Source: Paraburkholderia haematera
GTDB taxonomy: Bacteria; Pseudomonadota; Gammaproteobacteria; Burkholderiales; Burkholderiaceae
Reading direction: 5' to 3'
DNA length: 64,000 bases
Assembly (NCBI RefSeq): GCF_905220975.1
Contig: NZ_CAJNBK010000019.1
Span: 62,001-126,000, forward strand
Numbering within the stretch: position 1 is the stretch's first letter; every line of letters starts with the position of its first letter. The position numbers and the translations under genes are program-made. Below the pieces are notes generated by a model. It had not been told where the DNA came from and made no database searches. It was given only the letters and a program-made list of their open reading frames with translations. This document shows positions 44,254 to 53,255 of the stretch, piece after piece.

Positions 44254-44996
44254 TGGCTATTCGGCTTGCGCCGGGCGAGACGGGTAACGAACTGGATCTG
44301 ATCGCCGCGGTAGTACAGCTTTTCATAGTCGACCGGACGGTTGCCGTCGCCATACGAGGTTCGCTCGATCAGGAAAATCGGGCTGCCCGTATCGACCTCG
44401 AGGGCCTGCGCGACGGCTTCGTTCGCGGCGATCGCTTCGAGCCGGTATTCGGCTTCGATCAGCGGAATGCCGTACTTCTCTTCGAGCAGCGTAAAGATCG
44501 GCTCCGCTTCCAGATCGTTTTCAATGATCTTTTCGCCGATGTCTTTCGGCAGCCAGGTTTCGTCGAAGGAAAGCGGTGTGCCGTCGGCGATGCGCACGCG
44601 CTGAATGTGGACGACGGGCGTACCCGGTTCGAGCGCCAGCTTGCTGGCGACAGTGCCGCTGGCGATTTCGATTTGCCTCGCTAACAGCCGGGCGCTCGGA
44701 TGGCGGCCATGTGCACGCATATCCTCGACAAAGCCGCTCAGTTCGGTGAGCGGCTGTGTGAGGCGCGGCTGCGTGACGAAGGTGCCTTTGCCGCGGCGGA
44801 TTTCGATCAAGCCGCGCGTGATCAGGTTCTGCACCGTTTTTTGCAGCGTGGTGCGGCTGATGTTGAAGCTGGCCAGCAGGCTCGCTTCATTGGGCAACTG
44901 AGTGCCCGGCGGATACGTGCCGTTCGCGATCCGCTCGGCGAGTGCCGCTTCGACTTGTGCGTAGAGCGGGAGTTGGCTGATTCGGTCGGCGTTCAT
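44250..44996 (-). CDS. GntR-family regulator with UTRA domain (HutC type)
   Basis: Regulator of 248 residues from ATG 44996 (a frame from 45008 adds four residues inside the operator). A winged helix (about 10-70) carries QLPNEASLLASFNISRTTLQK and a wing IRRGKGTFV. The UTRA effector domain (about 95-240) shows VHIQRVRIADGTPLSFDETWLP and GSPIFLIERTSYGDG. There is no Shine-Dalgarno sequence, and the predicted transcript starts at or next to the ATG, so leaderless translation is likely. It leads the gntR-tauE-DUF1634 operon and probably represses it. Confidence 0.92.
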   Translation of the reverse strand: MNADRISQLPLYAQVEAALAERIANGTYPPGTQLPNEASLLASFNISRTTLQKTVQNLITRGLIEIRRGKGTFVTQPRLTQPLTELSGFVEDMRAHGRHPSARLLARQIEIASGTVASKLALEPGTPVVHIQRVRIADGTPLSFDETWLPKDIGEKIIENDLEAEPIFTLLEEKYGIPLIEAEYRLEAIAANEAVAQALEVDTGSPIFLIERTSYGDGNRPVDYEKLYYRGDQIQFVTRLARRKPNSQ

Positions 44997-44997
44997 G

Positions 44998-45025
44998 CGT
45001 GACATCATGACGTCATGATGTCACG
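44998..45025. promoter_or_regulatory. Perfect 28-bp palindrome, GntR autoregulatory operator
   Basis: Half-site CGTGACATCATGAC (44998-45011) is followed at once by its exact reverse complement (45012-45025). It covers the spacer and -10 of the gntR promoter, listed separately, and ends one base before the ATG. A dimeric GntR/HutC protein is the obvious ligand. Confidence 0.8.
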
Positions 45026-45032
45026 GTGTCAA
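45004..45032 (-). promoter_or_regulatory. gntR promoter producing a probable leaderless transcript
   Basis: On the minus strand TTGACA (45032-45027) is followed after exactly 17 bp by CATGAT (45009-45004), and the ATG at 44996 begins 7 bases later. The expected transcription start therefore coincides with the start codon. The -35 is perfect, the -10 is 4 of 6. Confidence 0.6.
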
Positions 45033-45053
45033 GGCGCGATTTTGGGGCCGGCG

Positions 45054-45677
45054 TCAGCGAACGATGGTTACCGTGACAGCGGATTCGTAGCCGATTTGAA
45101 CATGATCGTGACGCACAAGCGAGCTCGCGGCTTTCACCAGTGCAGGGTCGGTCACCTTGATCGAGTGAGCGGCACCGGATGCGTCGGCAATGGTCAGGAC
45201 ATGCTGCTTATGATTGATCGCGGTGATTTCCACCACGCCGTTATAGGTCCGCACCGCCTGGAAACCGTCTTTTCCAGCCTCTGCCGCGGACTGGGTCACT
45301 TTTACAGTGCGGGCCATGCGCGTGAGCGGCGTACCCTTCGCGCGAGTCAGGCCGGTTACGTACGGCTCCTGATAGCTGATTGCAATCTTGTCGCCGATGC
45401 GAACACGATCCAGCACGTCAGTATGATCTTTTGCATTGAGGCTGAGCTGTTGCCCACCGCTGCCCGACACGACAATGATCGAATTCTTCTTGTCGATGAA
45501 ACTCACTGTGCCGCTTTCGTTATCCACCGTCGCGCCGCTTTGTACCGCGGGCGCCGGTGCCGAAGCGACGCTGTCCGCGGCGGCACAAACAGACAGCCAG
45601 GACGACAGGCCGACAACAACGGCGACGGCCGCACATCGTCGTCCGACGGAGGAACGATCATTGGAGTGGTAAAACAT
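45054..45677 (-). CDS. Exported protein with two related barrel-like repeats, copy 1
   Basis: A 207-residue protein with a Sec signal (about 1-34, AAVAVVVGLSSWLSVCAAA). The mature part has two repeats of an OB- or barrel-like pattern: one near VSFIDKKNSIIVVS...LDRVRIGDKIAISY, the other near VVEITAINHKQHVLTIA...LVRHDHVQIGYESA. It resembles the neighbouring copy 2 in length, signal and repeat plan, so the two are paralogues. AAGGGG precedes the ATG. Function unknown; periplasmic location inferred. Confidence 0.75.
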   Translation of the reverse strand: MFYHSNDRSSVGRRCAAVAVVVGLSSWLSVCAAADSVASAPAPAVQSGATVDNESGTVSFIDKKNSIIVVSGSGGQQLSLNAKDHTDVLDRVRIGDKIAISYQEPYVTGLTRAKGTPLTRMARTVKVTQSAAEAGKDGFQAVRTYNGVVEITAINHKQHVLTIADASGAAHSIKVTDPALVKAASSLVRHDHVQIGYESAVTVTIVR

Positions 45678-45868
45678 GGGAGCCCCTTGAGTAAGTGCGT
45701 TTCCGGCCAGCGAAGACGCAGCGCCAGTACGTGCCGCGTATGACCAGTGAACCGCAATGTCGGTCTGGTAAGTTCACGTCCATCATGGCGGTACCGACGC
45801 GGTGTGATGCGTTGTGATGCGTGAGTCATGCGACGCGCCGGCCGGCTGATAGAGCGTACACCACCCAA

Positions 45869-45894
45869 TGCCGGGAAGTTTTACCCTCCCGGCA
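45869..45894 (-). terminator. Stem-loop after exported protein copy 2
   Basis: Perfect 8-bp arms TGCCGGGA (45869-45876) and TCCCGGCA (45887-45894), loop of 10, begin 17 bases after the copy 2 stop on the minus strand. Only TTGGGT follows, so it is a weak intrinsic terminator. Confidence 0.45.
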
Positions 45895-45910
45895 CGCAAG
45901 TCAATTTCTG

Positions 45911-46510
45911 TTATTGGGCTTGGGCGCCTTGCGGCGTGACCTGCACGGCCGTAGCCGACTCGAACGCCGCGTGCACGGTGTCGCCGGCCTTCAGATCGCT
46001 GAGATCGATGTCCGGACCGGCGGCAAGTGTTTGCGACTGGTACGGGCCACGCAGCGTCACGAGACGTTTCTTGTGGTCCACCTTAAGCACGGTAGCGATC
46101 AGGTCGACGCGATGTGCCGATGCATAACCCGCCTTGCCCGGCGCATTAGTCGCGCCCGGCAAATACGTCTGCGTGTCGACGCGCTTGCGAATACCGGAGT
46201 CGGCACCTGACACCTTATCCGCGGTCAGCAGAAGGGCGTTCTTGTAAAGCACTTCCACCTTGTCGCCGATCTTCAACTCGTCGAATCCTGCAACCTCAGG
46301 GTTCACGGCAACGACAGCGACGTTTCCTCGCGGACCCTTCAGGCCGAGCGTACGGGCACCCATGTCGATGCTGACGATTTGAGCGACGACATGCACGGCA
46401 GCCCCTGCCGCGACAACTTCCGGCGTGGCGCTGGCCGGCGCATTCTGCGCTTGAGCAGTATGGGCGAATACCGAGATCAGCAGAGCGACTCCAACCGTTG
46501 TTGCTTTCAT
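45911..46510 (-). CDS. Exported protein with two related barrel-like repeats, copy 2
   Basis: A 199-residue protein with a Sec signal (VGVALLISVFAHTAQAQ). Two repeats are visible: VVAQIVSIDMGARTLGLKG...LKIGDKVEVLYKNAL and LIATVLKVDHKKRLVTLRG...LKAGDTVHAAFESAT, joined by a linker with Gly and Pro. The paralogous copy 1 is 233 bp downstream. GAGG lies six bases before the ATG. It is divergent from the third RND operon across 773 bp, so the two may share control. Confidence 0.75.
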   Translation of the reverse strand: MKATTVGVALLISVFAHTAQAQNAPASATPEVVAAGAAVHVVAQIVSIDMGARTLGLKGPRGNVAVVAVNPEVAGFDELKIGDKVEVLYKNALLLTADKVSGADSGIRKRVDTQTYLPGATNAPGKAGYASAHRVDLIATVLKVDHKKRLVTLRGPYQSQTLAAGPDIDLSDLKAGDTVHAAFESATAVQVTPQGAQAQ

Positions 46511-47283
46511 TCAAGCCTCGTTCGAATAGTTTTGAATTGACTTTTGTGCGGCAATTCTGTGATATTGCAGCGCCGCGCTTTAGGAAATTTCGCTTGCGAA
46601 GCGAGAATGTACGTAAGAACTATCTATAACGCAACTCTAGGGCGCTCTCTGATCGGGGCATGAAACCTTTAAGTCAGACTGGACGTTCGCATCAATTTTT
46701 CATGTTGTTCGGGAATGATAGAAGCCGTCTCGCTGAAAGATATCCCTCAAAAAACCTATGCAGGACGGGCTTCTCGCGATAGCGAGGTCGTGCGTCCACG
46801 TAAAGCGATGCATTGAAATATTGAATGCTATATGTGGGCGATTGGAGTGTTTCATCTATTTTTCATGGGAAATTTCCTAGTCGTTATGGGAAATTTTCTT
46901 TGCAGTGGTGGATGGTTAGAACGCACAATGGCGCCGAATCATTTATAGGATGCGAACCAAATTCGACCTGAATTTATGGTTGCGTGCGGCACTGTTATGG
47001 AAAGCCTGCTTCAAACACGCTGTTAATTCTCACGCGTATTGTTTGCCCGTCCGTAACTACGTCGGGCGGAAGGTCTTATTGGGCCAATTTCGCGCGTGTT
47101 GCAGGGCTTAAGGTGGCGTTGCGGGAGTGGCTTATTAGCGGCGCCATATCTGCCGATCCGGCAGCGCGAATGGCGTTCGTTGTCAGGGGTGCAGGCGAGG
47201 CAGCAGATGGGCGAAGGGCCGGGAGACGCGGTCCAGGGAAGCCGGCATAGGCCAGTGCAGATGGTTCTACATAAGGATGATTC
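46511..47283. other. 773-bp AT-richer intergenic regulatory region
   Basis: This long spacer divides the exported-protein gene from the third RND operon and is distinctly AT-richer than its surroundings between about 46520 and 47000. It contains ATGGGAAATTT direct repeats (listed), a hairpin CGCTT-GCG-AAGCG at 46591-46603 and several TTTCAT motifs. A GTG frame at 46984-47250 has no ribosome site and no recognisable product. No regulator gene lies in it, so control of the pump is from a distant gene. Confidence 0.5.
46865..46896. repeat. Direct repeat ATGGGAAATTT spaced 21 bp
   Basis: ATGGGAAATTT occurs at 46865-46875 and 46886-46896, a start-to-start distance of 21 bp, two helical turns. The first copy sits in a perfect palindrome GGAAATTTCC (46868-46877). 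Placement on one DNA face suggests cooperative binding by a regulator of the RND operon or the divergent gene. Confidence 0.55.
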
Positions 47284-48507
47284 ATGACATTTCCAAAACC
47301 TGCCGCGCAAGGCGTGCGTACGAGGTCCGCAGTTGGCGGGGCCACTGTCTCGGCCCTTCTGGCGGGCGTGCTCCTGACACTCGGCGGTTGCAAACCGGCG
47401 GGGGTTCCGCCTGCCACGGGGCCGGCGCAGGTCACTGCACAAAAGGTCGCTGCGCATGAGGCGCCGGCCACCATGGAGTTCGTCGGCCAGACCGAAAGCG
47501 ATCATGAAGTGCAGATCCGTTCGCGCGTGTCGGGCTTTCTCATCAAGCGCGACTACGTAGAAGGCGCGGTGGTGAAGACGGGGCAGGTGCTGTTCGAGAT
47601 CGATCACGAACCGTTCCAGGTACAGGTCGACGCGGCCAAGGCAGAGCTTGCGCAGCAGAACGCGCGTCTCGCACGTGCGAAGGCAAATCTCGCCCGAGTG
47701 CAGCCCCTTGCCGAGCAGAACGCGTTGAGCAAGAAGGATCTCGACGACGCCGTCGCGAACGAGCACGAAGCAGCAGCGGCCGTCGATGGGGCGAAGGCCA
47801 ACCTCGCGGCGAAACAGCTCGACCTCTCCTATACGTATGTCCGCTCGCCGCTCGATGGCGTAGCGAGCTTCGCGAGCCAGATGGAAGGCGCGTATGTGAA
47901 CGCGCAGAACAGCTTGCTGACGACGGTATCGTCGCTGTCGCCCATGCGCGTGAACTTCAGCGTGTCGGAAAACCAGATGCTGCAGTTGCAGAACGGCCGC
48001 AAGTCGGGCCGCCTGACGCCGCCGTCGAACGGTCAGTACGAAGTCGAAATGACCTTGAGCGACGGCTCGACGTATCCGCAGCGCGGCCGCATTACGTTTG
48101 CCGATTCCACTTATAGCCAGCAAACCGGCACGTTCCTCGTGCGCGCGGAAGTGCAGAACGCACAGTCGCAACTGCGGCCTGGCCAGTTCGTGCGCGCCCG
48201 CGTGCTGGGTGCGTCGTTCCCGTCGGCGATCGTGGTGTCGCAACAGGCGGTGATGCATGGGCCGAAGGGTGACTTCGTCTATGTGGTGGAGCCCGCCGAT
48301 AAGGATACGAAGGAGGGCGCGCAGTACAAGGCCGAGCAAAGGCCGGTGACGGTCGGAGAAACCGTCGGGGATCAATGGCTCGTCAACGAGGGTTTGAGAG
48401 ACGGTGACAACGTGGTCGTCGACGGTGCGATGAAGTTGAGCGCCGGCGCCCCGATCGGGATTTCGAAGCAGTTGCCGCCCGCCGCTGCGGCGGCCGGCAC
48501 AAACTGA
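47284..48507 (+). CDS. RND efflux periplasmic adaptor lipoprotein, pump 3
   Basis: Adaptor of 407 residues. The signal ends in lipobox LGGC (LLTLGGCKPAG). AcrA/MexA-type order follows: VRSRVSGFL-like lipoyl half (QIRSRVSGFLIKRDYVEG), a long alpha-hairpin (about 110-180, rich in Ala/Lys/Leu), VRSPLDGVASFASQMEGAYV and the barrel with LRPGQFVRARV. AAGGA lies seven bases before the ATG. The permease gene follows 11 bp downstream. Confidence 0.94.
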   Translation: MTFPKPAAQGVRTRSAVGGATVSALLAGVLLTLGGCKPAGVPPATGPAQVTAQKVAAHEAPATMEFVGQTESDHEVQIRSRVSGFLIKRDYVEGAVVKTGQVLFEIDHEPFQVQVDAAKAELAQQNARLARAKANLARVQPLAEQNALSKKDLDDAVANEHEAAAAVDGAKANLAAKQLDLSYTYVRSPLDGVASFASQMEGAYVNAQNSLLTTVSSLSPMRVNFSVSENQMLQLQNGRKSGRLTPPSNGQYEVEMTLSDGSTYPQRGRITFADSTYSQQTGTFLVRAEVQNAQSQLRPGQFVRARVLGASFPSAIVVSQQAVMHGPKGDFVYVVEPADKDTKEGAQYKAEQRPVTVGETVGDQWLVNEGLRDGDNVVVDGAMKLSAGAPIGISKQLPPAAAAAGTN

Positions 48508-48518
48508 CGGAGCCACGC

Positions 48519-51500
48519 ATGCTTTCTGCCTTCTGCGTAAAGCGCCCCGTCTTCGCAATCGTGCTGTCGCTGGTGATTGTGATCGCGGGCCTCGTCGCGA
48601 TGTTCAACCTGCCGATCGCGCAGTATCCGGAACTGACTCCGCCTCAGGTCACGGTCACGGCGACCTATCCAGGAGCCGATTCGCAGACCGTGGCCGACAC
48701 GGTTGCGGCGCCGATCGAAACGCAGGTGAACGGCGTCGATAACATGATCTACATGCAATCGACCAGTTCGCCGACCGGTCAGATGTCGCTGAACGTCTAC
48801 TTCGACACGGGCACCGATCCCGATATCGCTCAGGTTCAGGTGCAGAACCGCGTCAGCCTCGCGCTTGCGCAGCTACCCCAGTCGGTACAGCAAAACGGGG
48901 TGAACGTGCAAAAGCGTTCGTCGAGCTTCCTGATGCTGATCGCCGTGTATTCGCCGGATGGCCGCTACGACCAGCAATACGTCGGCAACTACGCGAATCT
49001 GTATGTGCTGGATGCGCTCAAACGGGTGCCGGGCGCGAACCAGGCACAGATCATGGGCGACGCGGACCTTGCCATGCGTATCTGGCTCAAGCCTGATCGA
49101 ATGGCAGCACTCGGCATTACCACGACGGACGTGCAAAATGCCGTGGCGAGTTACAACCAGCAATACGGCGCAGGCAGTATCGGCCAGGCGCCGAGTTCGC
49201 GCGGCACGGTGTTGAGCTTCCCGATCGTCACACCGGGACGTCTCGCGAAACCTGCTGACTTCGACAACATCATCGTGCGCGCGGCGAGCCAGAACGCGGC
49301 GGTGGTGCGCATCCGCGATATCGGACGCGCGGAGGTGGGGCAGAACAGCTATGCGCTGCGCTCGTCGCTCGATGGCAAGCCCGCGACGATTATCGCCGTG
49401 TATCAGCAGCCGGGCTCGAATGCGCTGCAGGTCGCGAAGGGCGTTCGCGATGTGCTCGCGAAGATGCAACCGACGCTGCCGCAGGGCATCGCGACGAAGG
49501 TGTCGCTCGATACGACGCAATTCGTCAAGGCGTCGATCGACGAGGTGGTTCATACGCTGATCGAGGCGGTGATCCTCGTTATCCTGGTCGTGTTCGTGTT
49601 CCTGCAGAGCTGGCGTACCACGGTCATTCCGGTGGTCGCCGTGTTCGTCTCGGTGATCGGCACCTTCGCCGGATTGCTGGCGCTCGGCTTCTCGATCAAT
49701 CTGTTGACGTTGTTTGCGTTGGTGCTCGCCATCGGTATCGTGGTTGACGATGCGATCGTCGTGGTCGAAAACGTCGAGCGCAACATGCATCAGTTCAACC
49801 TGTCGCCGCGGGAAGCGACGTTGCGCGCGATGGAAGAAGTGACCGGCCCGGTGATCGCGATTGTGCTGGTGCTCTCCGCGGTGTTCATTCCGGTCGCCTT
49901 CGTCAGCGGCACGACCGGCATGCTGTACAAGCAGTTCGCGCTGACGCTGGTCGTCTCCGTGGTGATTTCCGGGTTTGTCGCGCTGACCTTGTCGCCGGCG
50001 CTCGCGGCCATGATTCTCAAGCCGACACACGGCAAGCCGTGGCGTGTTTTCGCATGGTTCAACACGAAGTTCGACAACCTCACCACCCGTTATACCTCGG
50101 GCGTACGCGCGGTGATGCGCCGGGCGACGCTGTCGGTTCTGCTGTGTTGCGCCATGCTCGTCGCGGTGTGGGGGCTCTTCGAGCACATTCCGAGCAGCTT
50201 TGTGCCCAAGGAGGATCAGGGCTACGCGCTGGCTGCCGCATTCCTGCCGGACTCGGCCAGCCTTGACCGTACGCAGAAGACGACGGAGCAGGTGGCGGAC
50301 ATGTTCAGGAAGCATCCGGCCGTCGAGGATTCGTCGGCGTTGTCGGGCTACAGCTTCATTGACGGCCAGTACAAGACCAACGCGGGAACCGTGTTCATTG
50401 CGCTGAAAGATTTCAAGGAGCGCTCGGGCAGCCTGAAGCTGTCGATTCTCGGCGTGATGCGCAGCCTCGTGCCACAGTTGCGCGAAATCCAGGAGGCGGT
50501 CGTGGTGCCGGTTGCGCCGCCGTCGATTCCGGGCCTTGGCACGCAGGGCGGCTTCGAGTTCTGGGTGCAGAACCGCACGGACGGCACAGCGGCGCAACTG
50601 GAGGCCACCACGCGTGCATTTATCGCCGCCGCTTCGAAACGGCCTGAGCTTGCCAGTCTGATGACCACCATCAAGTCGACGTCCCGGCAACTGCGCGTGG
50701 AAGCGGATAACGACAAGGCCGCGGCACTCGGCGTACCGATCTCCAACGTCTACGGCGCATTGCAGACGCTCTTCGGTTCGTTGTACGTGAGCCAGTACAC
50801 ACTCGACAGCCGCGTGTGGCAAGTGATCCTGCAAGCCGAGCCGCAATACCGCGACCGGGTACAGGACCTGCAGAACGTCTACGTTCGCCAGAGCGACAAC
50901 AAGATGGTGCCGATCGCCGGCCTTGTGAAGACCTCGTACATCAGCGGCCCGGATCTCGAAACGCGCTTCAACGGTTTTCCGGCGGCGAAGATCACGGGCG
51001 ACGCGGCACCGGGGTACAGCTCGGGTCAGGCCATCGCGGCGATGGAGGAGGTTGCCCATGCAACCTTGCCGCCTGGCTATGCGTTTGCCTGGAGCGGTGA
51101 AGCGTACCAGGAGCAGAAGTCCGGCAATACGACGGTCGCTGTGTTTGCCTTCGGCATTATCATAGTGTTCCTGATTCTTGCTGCGCAGTACGAATCATGG
51201 TCGCTCCCGCTTTCGATCCTGACGGCCGTGCCATTCGGTATTTTCGGTGCGCTGATTGCGATCTGGCTGCGTGGTCTCGACAACGACGTCTACTTCCAGA
51301 TCGGCTTGGTGACGCTGGTGGGGCTGGCGGCAAAGAACGCGATTCTGATCGTCGAGTTTGCCGTTGAGAAGCGCAAGGAGGGCATGAGTTCGATCGAGGC
51401 TGCGGTGGAAGCGGCCCGACTGCGTCTGCGCCCCATCGTGATGACGTCGCTCGCCTTCATTCTCGGCGCGATCCCGCTCGCCATTGCGTTCGGCGCGGGT

Positions 51501-51719
51501 GCGAATTCGCGGCATTCGATCGGCACGGGCATTATCGGCGGGATGATTGCGGCCACCTCGCTGGCCCTGCTGTTCGTGCCGATGTTCTTCCATCTGATCA
51601 CCTCGCTTTCGGAGCGGCTTGGCGGCAAACGTGGCAAATCGGGCGACAAGCCGGTGGGCCCCGAGGATGCGCACGGCAAACAGCCAGGCACACTGACTGG
51701 CGAAGGAGATGCGCGATGA
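48519..51719 (+). CDS. RND efflux permease (HAE1, AcrB/MexF-like), pump 3
   Basis: Full-length transporter of 1066 residues. TM4 has GIVVDDAIVVVENVERNM with the Asp pair, TM10 has GLAAKNAILIVEFA with the Lys, and LRLRPIVMTSLAFILGAIPL completes the relay. The two porter loops and SSFVPKEDQGY are typical. GGAG precedes the ATG. The stop overlaps the outer-membrane gene (ATGA). MexF-like broad drug export is likely, but the substrate is not shown by sequence. Confidence 0.95.
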   Translation: MLSAFCVKRPVFAIVLSLVIVIAGLVAMFNLPIAQYPELTPPQVTVTATYPGADSQTVADTVAAPIETQVNGVDNMIYMQSTSSPTGQMSLNVYFDTGTDPDIAQVQVQNRVSLALAQLPQSVQQNGVNVQKRSSSFLMLIAVYSPDGRYDQQYVGNYANLYVLDALKRVPGANQAQIMGDADLAMRIWLKPDRMAALGITTTDVQNAVASYNQQYGAGSIGQAPSSRGTVLSFPIVTPGRLAKPADFDNIIVRAASQNAAVVRIRDIGRAEVGQNSYALRSSLDGKPATIIAVYQQPGSNALQVAKGVRDVLAKMQPTLPQGIATKVSLDTTQFVKASIDEVVHTLIEAVILVILVVFVFLQSWRTTVIPVVAVFVSVIGTFAGLLALGFSINLLTLFALVLAIGIVVDDAIVVVENVERNMHQFNLSPREATLRAMEEVTGPVIAIVLVLSAVFIPVAFVSGTTGMLYKQFALTLVVSVVISGFVALTLSPALAAMILKPTHGKPWRVFAWFNTKFDNLTTRYTSGVRAVMRRATLSVLLCCAMLVAVWGLFEHIPSSFVPKEDQGYALAAAFLPDSASLDRTQKTTEQVADMFRKHPAVEDSSALSGYSFIDGQYKTNAGTVFIALKDFKERSGSLKLSILGVMRSLVPQLREIQEAVVVPVAPPSIPGLGTQGGFEFWVQNRTDGTAAQLEATTRAFIAAASKRPELASLMTTIKSTSRQLRVEADNDKAAALGVPISNVYGALQTLFGSLYVSQYTLDSRVWQVILQAEPQYRDRVQDLQNVYVRQSDNKMVPIAGLVKTSYISGPDLETRFNGFPAAKITGDAAPGYSSGQAIAAMEEVAHATLPPGYAFAWSGEAYQEQKSGNTTVAVFAFGIIIVFLILAAQYESWSLPLSILTAVPFGIFGALIAIWLRGLDNDVYFQIGLVTLVGLAAKNAILIVEFAVEKRKEGMSSIEAAVEAARLRLRPIVMTSLAFILGAIPLAIAFGAGANSRHSIGTGIIGGMIAATSLALLFVPMFFHLITSLSERLGGKRGKSGDKPVGPEDAHGKQPGTLTGEGDAR

Positions 51720-53182
51720 AGCGACTCGGCGTCACACTCACCGCACTGTCGCTCGCGCTGACAGGTTGCGCGATTGGCCCTGATTACCAACGCCCGGCAA
51801 CCGCGGACGTGCAGCGGTACCGCCACGCGGGTGCCGCGAACGCGCAGGCGAATCCGGATGTCGCGTGGTGGCAGGCTTTCGGCGATCCCGTGCTGTCATC
51901 GCTGGTCGAGGAGGCGATGCGCAACAACTACGACGCGCGGGTCGCGGCGGCGCGGATCGAGCAGTTCCGCGGCCAGATGGAGACCGCGCGCGCCGGGTTG
52001 TTCCCGCAAGCGGGCGTCTCGTTTGGCGCGGACCGGCAAAAGCGGTCGCTGTTCGCGAACACGCCGCTATCGGGTTTCGACGGTCCCAGCAACCAGTATC
52101 AGGCCCTCGGCAACGTGAGCTGGGAGATCGATCTGTGGGGCAAGATTCGCCGGCAGACCGAAGCCGCGAAGGCCGATCTCTGGGCGGCGGAATACGCACG
52201 ACGGGGCGTCGATCTGTCGCTGGCGGCATCGGTTGCGCAGGGCTACCTTTCGCTGCGTGGCCTTGATGCCCAACTCGCGATTGCACAGCAAACGCTCGAC
52301 GCGCGTGCGCACGCACTCGCGATCTTCAAGTTGCGCTACCAGCACGGCGTGATTTCGGAGATGGAGCTGAGCCAGGCGCAGGACGATTTCTATTCCACCG
52401 AGGCGGCGATTCCGCCGCTGCGCGAGAGTATCGCGCAGACCGAAAACGCGCTCTCGGTGCTGATCGGCAGCCCGCCTGGTCCGATTCCTCGTGGCAAGAC
52501 GCTAGCCGGGATGCAACTGCCGCCACTCGACGCGGACCCGCCGGTCAATCTGTTGAACAGGCGTCCCGATTTGCTGCAGGCCGAGCAGAACGCCGTTGCG
52601 GCCAATGCATTGGTTGGCGCAACGGAGGCGCTCTATTTGCCGACGCTGAGTCTGTCCGCGTTTCTCGGGCAGGCGGCCAGCACCACGGGGGCACTCTGGC
52701 ATGGCGCGTCCCAGATCTGGGGGATTTCCGCCGGCCTGACGCAGCCTCTGTTCGAAGGCGGCGCCATTCAGGGCCAGGTCCGCGTCGCGCGTTCGCAACG
52801 CGAGCAGGCACTGCTGACGTACCAGGGCGCGGTGCTCTCGGCGCTAGCGGATGTCGACAATGCACTCGTTGCGACGCAGGAGTCCGGGCTGCGCCTCGCC
52901 AGCCTGGAGAATCAGCAGAAGGCGCTGGTCATCTATGCGAGCCAGTCTGACGCACGTTACGAGAGCGGCTATTCGAGCTACCTCGAAGTGACGAACGCGC
53001 AGGAGAAGCTCTTCAATGCGCAACTCGCGGCCGCGCAGGGGCGGGTCGATCTGATGACCGGTTATGTGACGCTGTATAAGGCACTCGGCGGCGGCTGGAC
53101 AGCGGTGCCGGAGGACGTGCGAAACGCGGGCGAAACCACGGTTGCGCCGCCCGCTTCGAAGGCAGTTGGCACGAACGGGTGA
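51716..53182 (+). CDS. RND efflux outer-membrane lipoprotein, pump 3
   Basis: OprM/NodT-type channel of 488 residues with lipobox LTGC (LSLALTGCAIGPDYQRP). Repeat marks are VSWEIDLWGKIRRQTEAAKA and PPVNLLNRRPDLLQAEQNAV. It completes the third tripartite pump. The coupling with the permease gene by ATGA overlap supports stoichiometric expression. No regulatory gene follows, unlike pumps 1 and 2. Confidence 0.94.
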   Translation: MKRLGVTLTALSLALTGCAIGPDYQRPATADVQRYRHAGAANAQANPDVAWWQAFGDPVLSSLVEEAMRNNYDARVAAARIEQFRGQMETARAGLFPQAGVSFGADRQKRSLFANTPLSGFDGPSNQYQALGNVSWEIDLWGKIRRQTEAAKADLWAAEYARRGVDLSLAASVAQGYLSLRGLDAQLAIAQQTLDARAHALAIFKLRYQHGVISEMELSQAQDDFYSTEAAIPPLRESIAQTENALSVLIGSPPGPIPRGKTLAGMQLPPLDADPPVNLLNRRPDLLQAEQNAVAANALVGATEALYLPTLSLSAFLGQAASTTGALWHGASQIWGISAGLTQPLFEGGAIQGQVRVARSQREQALLTYQGAVLSALADVDNALVATQESGLRLASLENQQKALVIYASQSDARYESGYSSYLEVTNAQEKLFNAQLAAAQGRVDLMTGYVTLYKALGGGWTAVPEDVRNAGETTVAPPASKAVGTNG

Positions 53183-53255
53183 GGATCGGCGCCAGCGTCC
53201 CGCTGGATCGCGCCCTGACTGATCGACTTCATTCATTGTTGGCAAGGAGGTTCAG

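Noticed and set aside
46984..47250. 88-codon GTG frame in the pump 3 upstream region
   Set aside because: No Shine-Dalgarno sequence, no recognisable product, and a tail made of Arg/Gly/Ala codons typical of chance frames.
48873..51059. 728-codon minus-strand frame opposite pump 3 permease
   Set aside because: Antisense shadow with the same composition and no start context.
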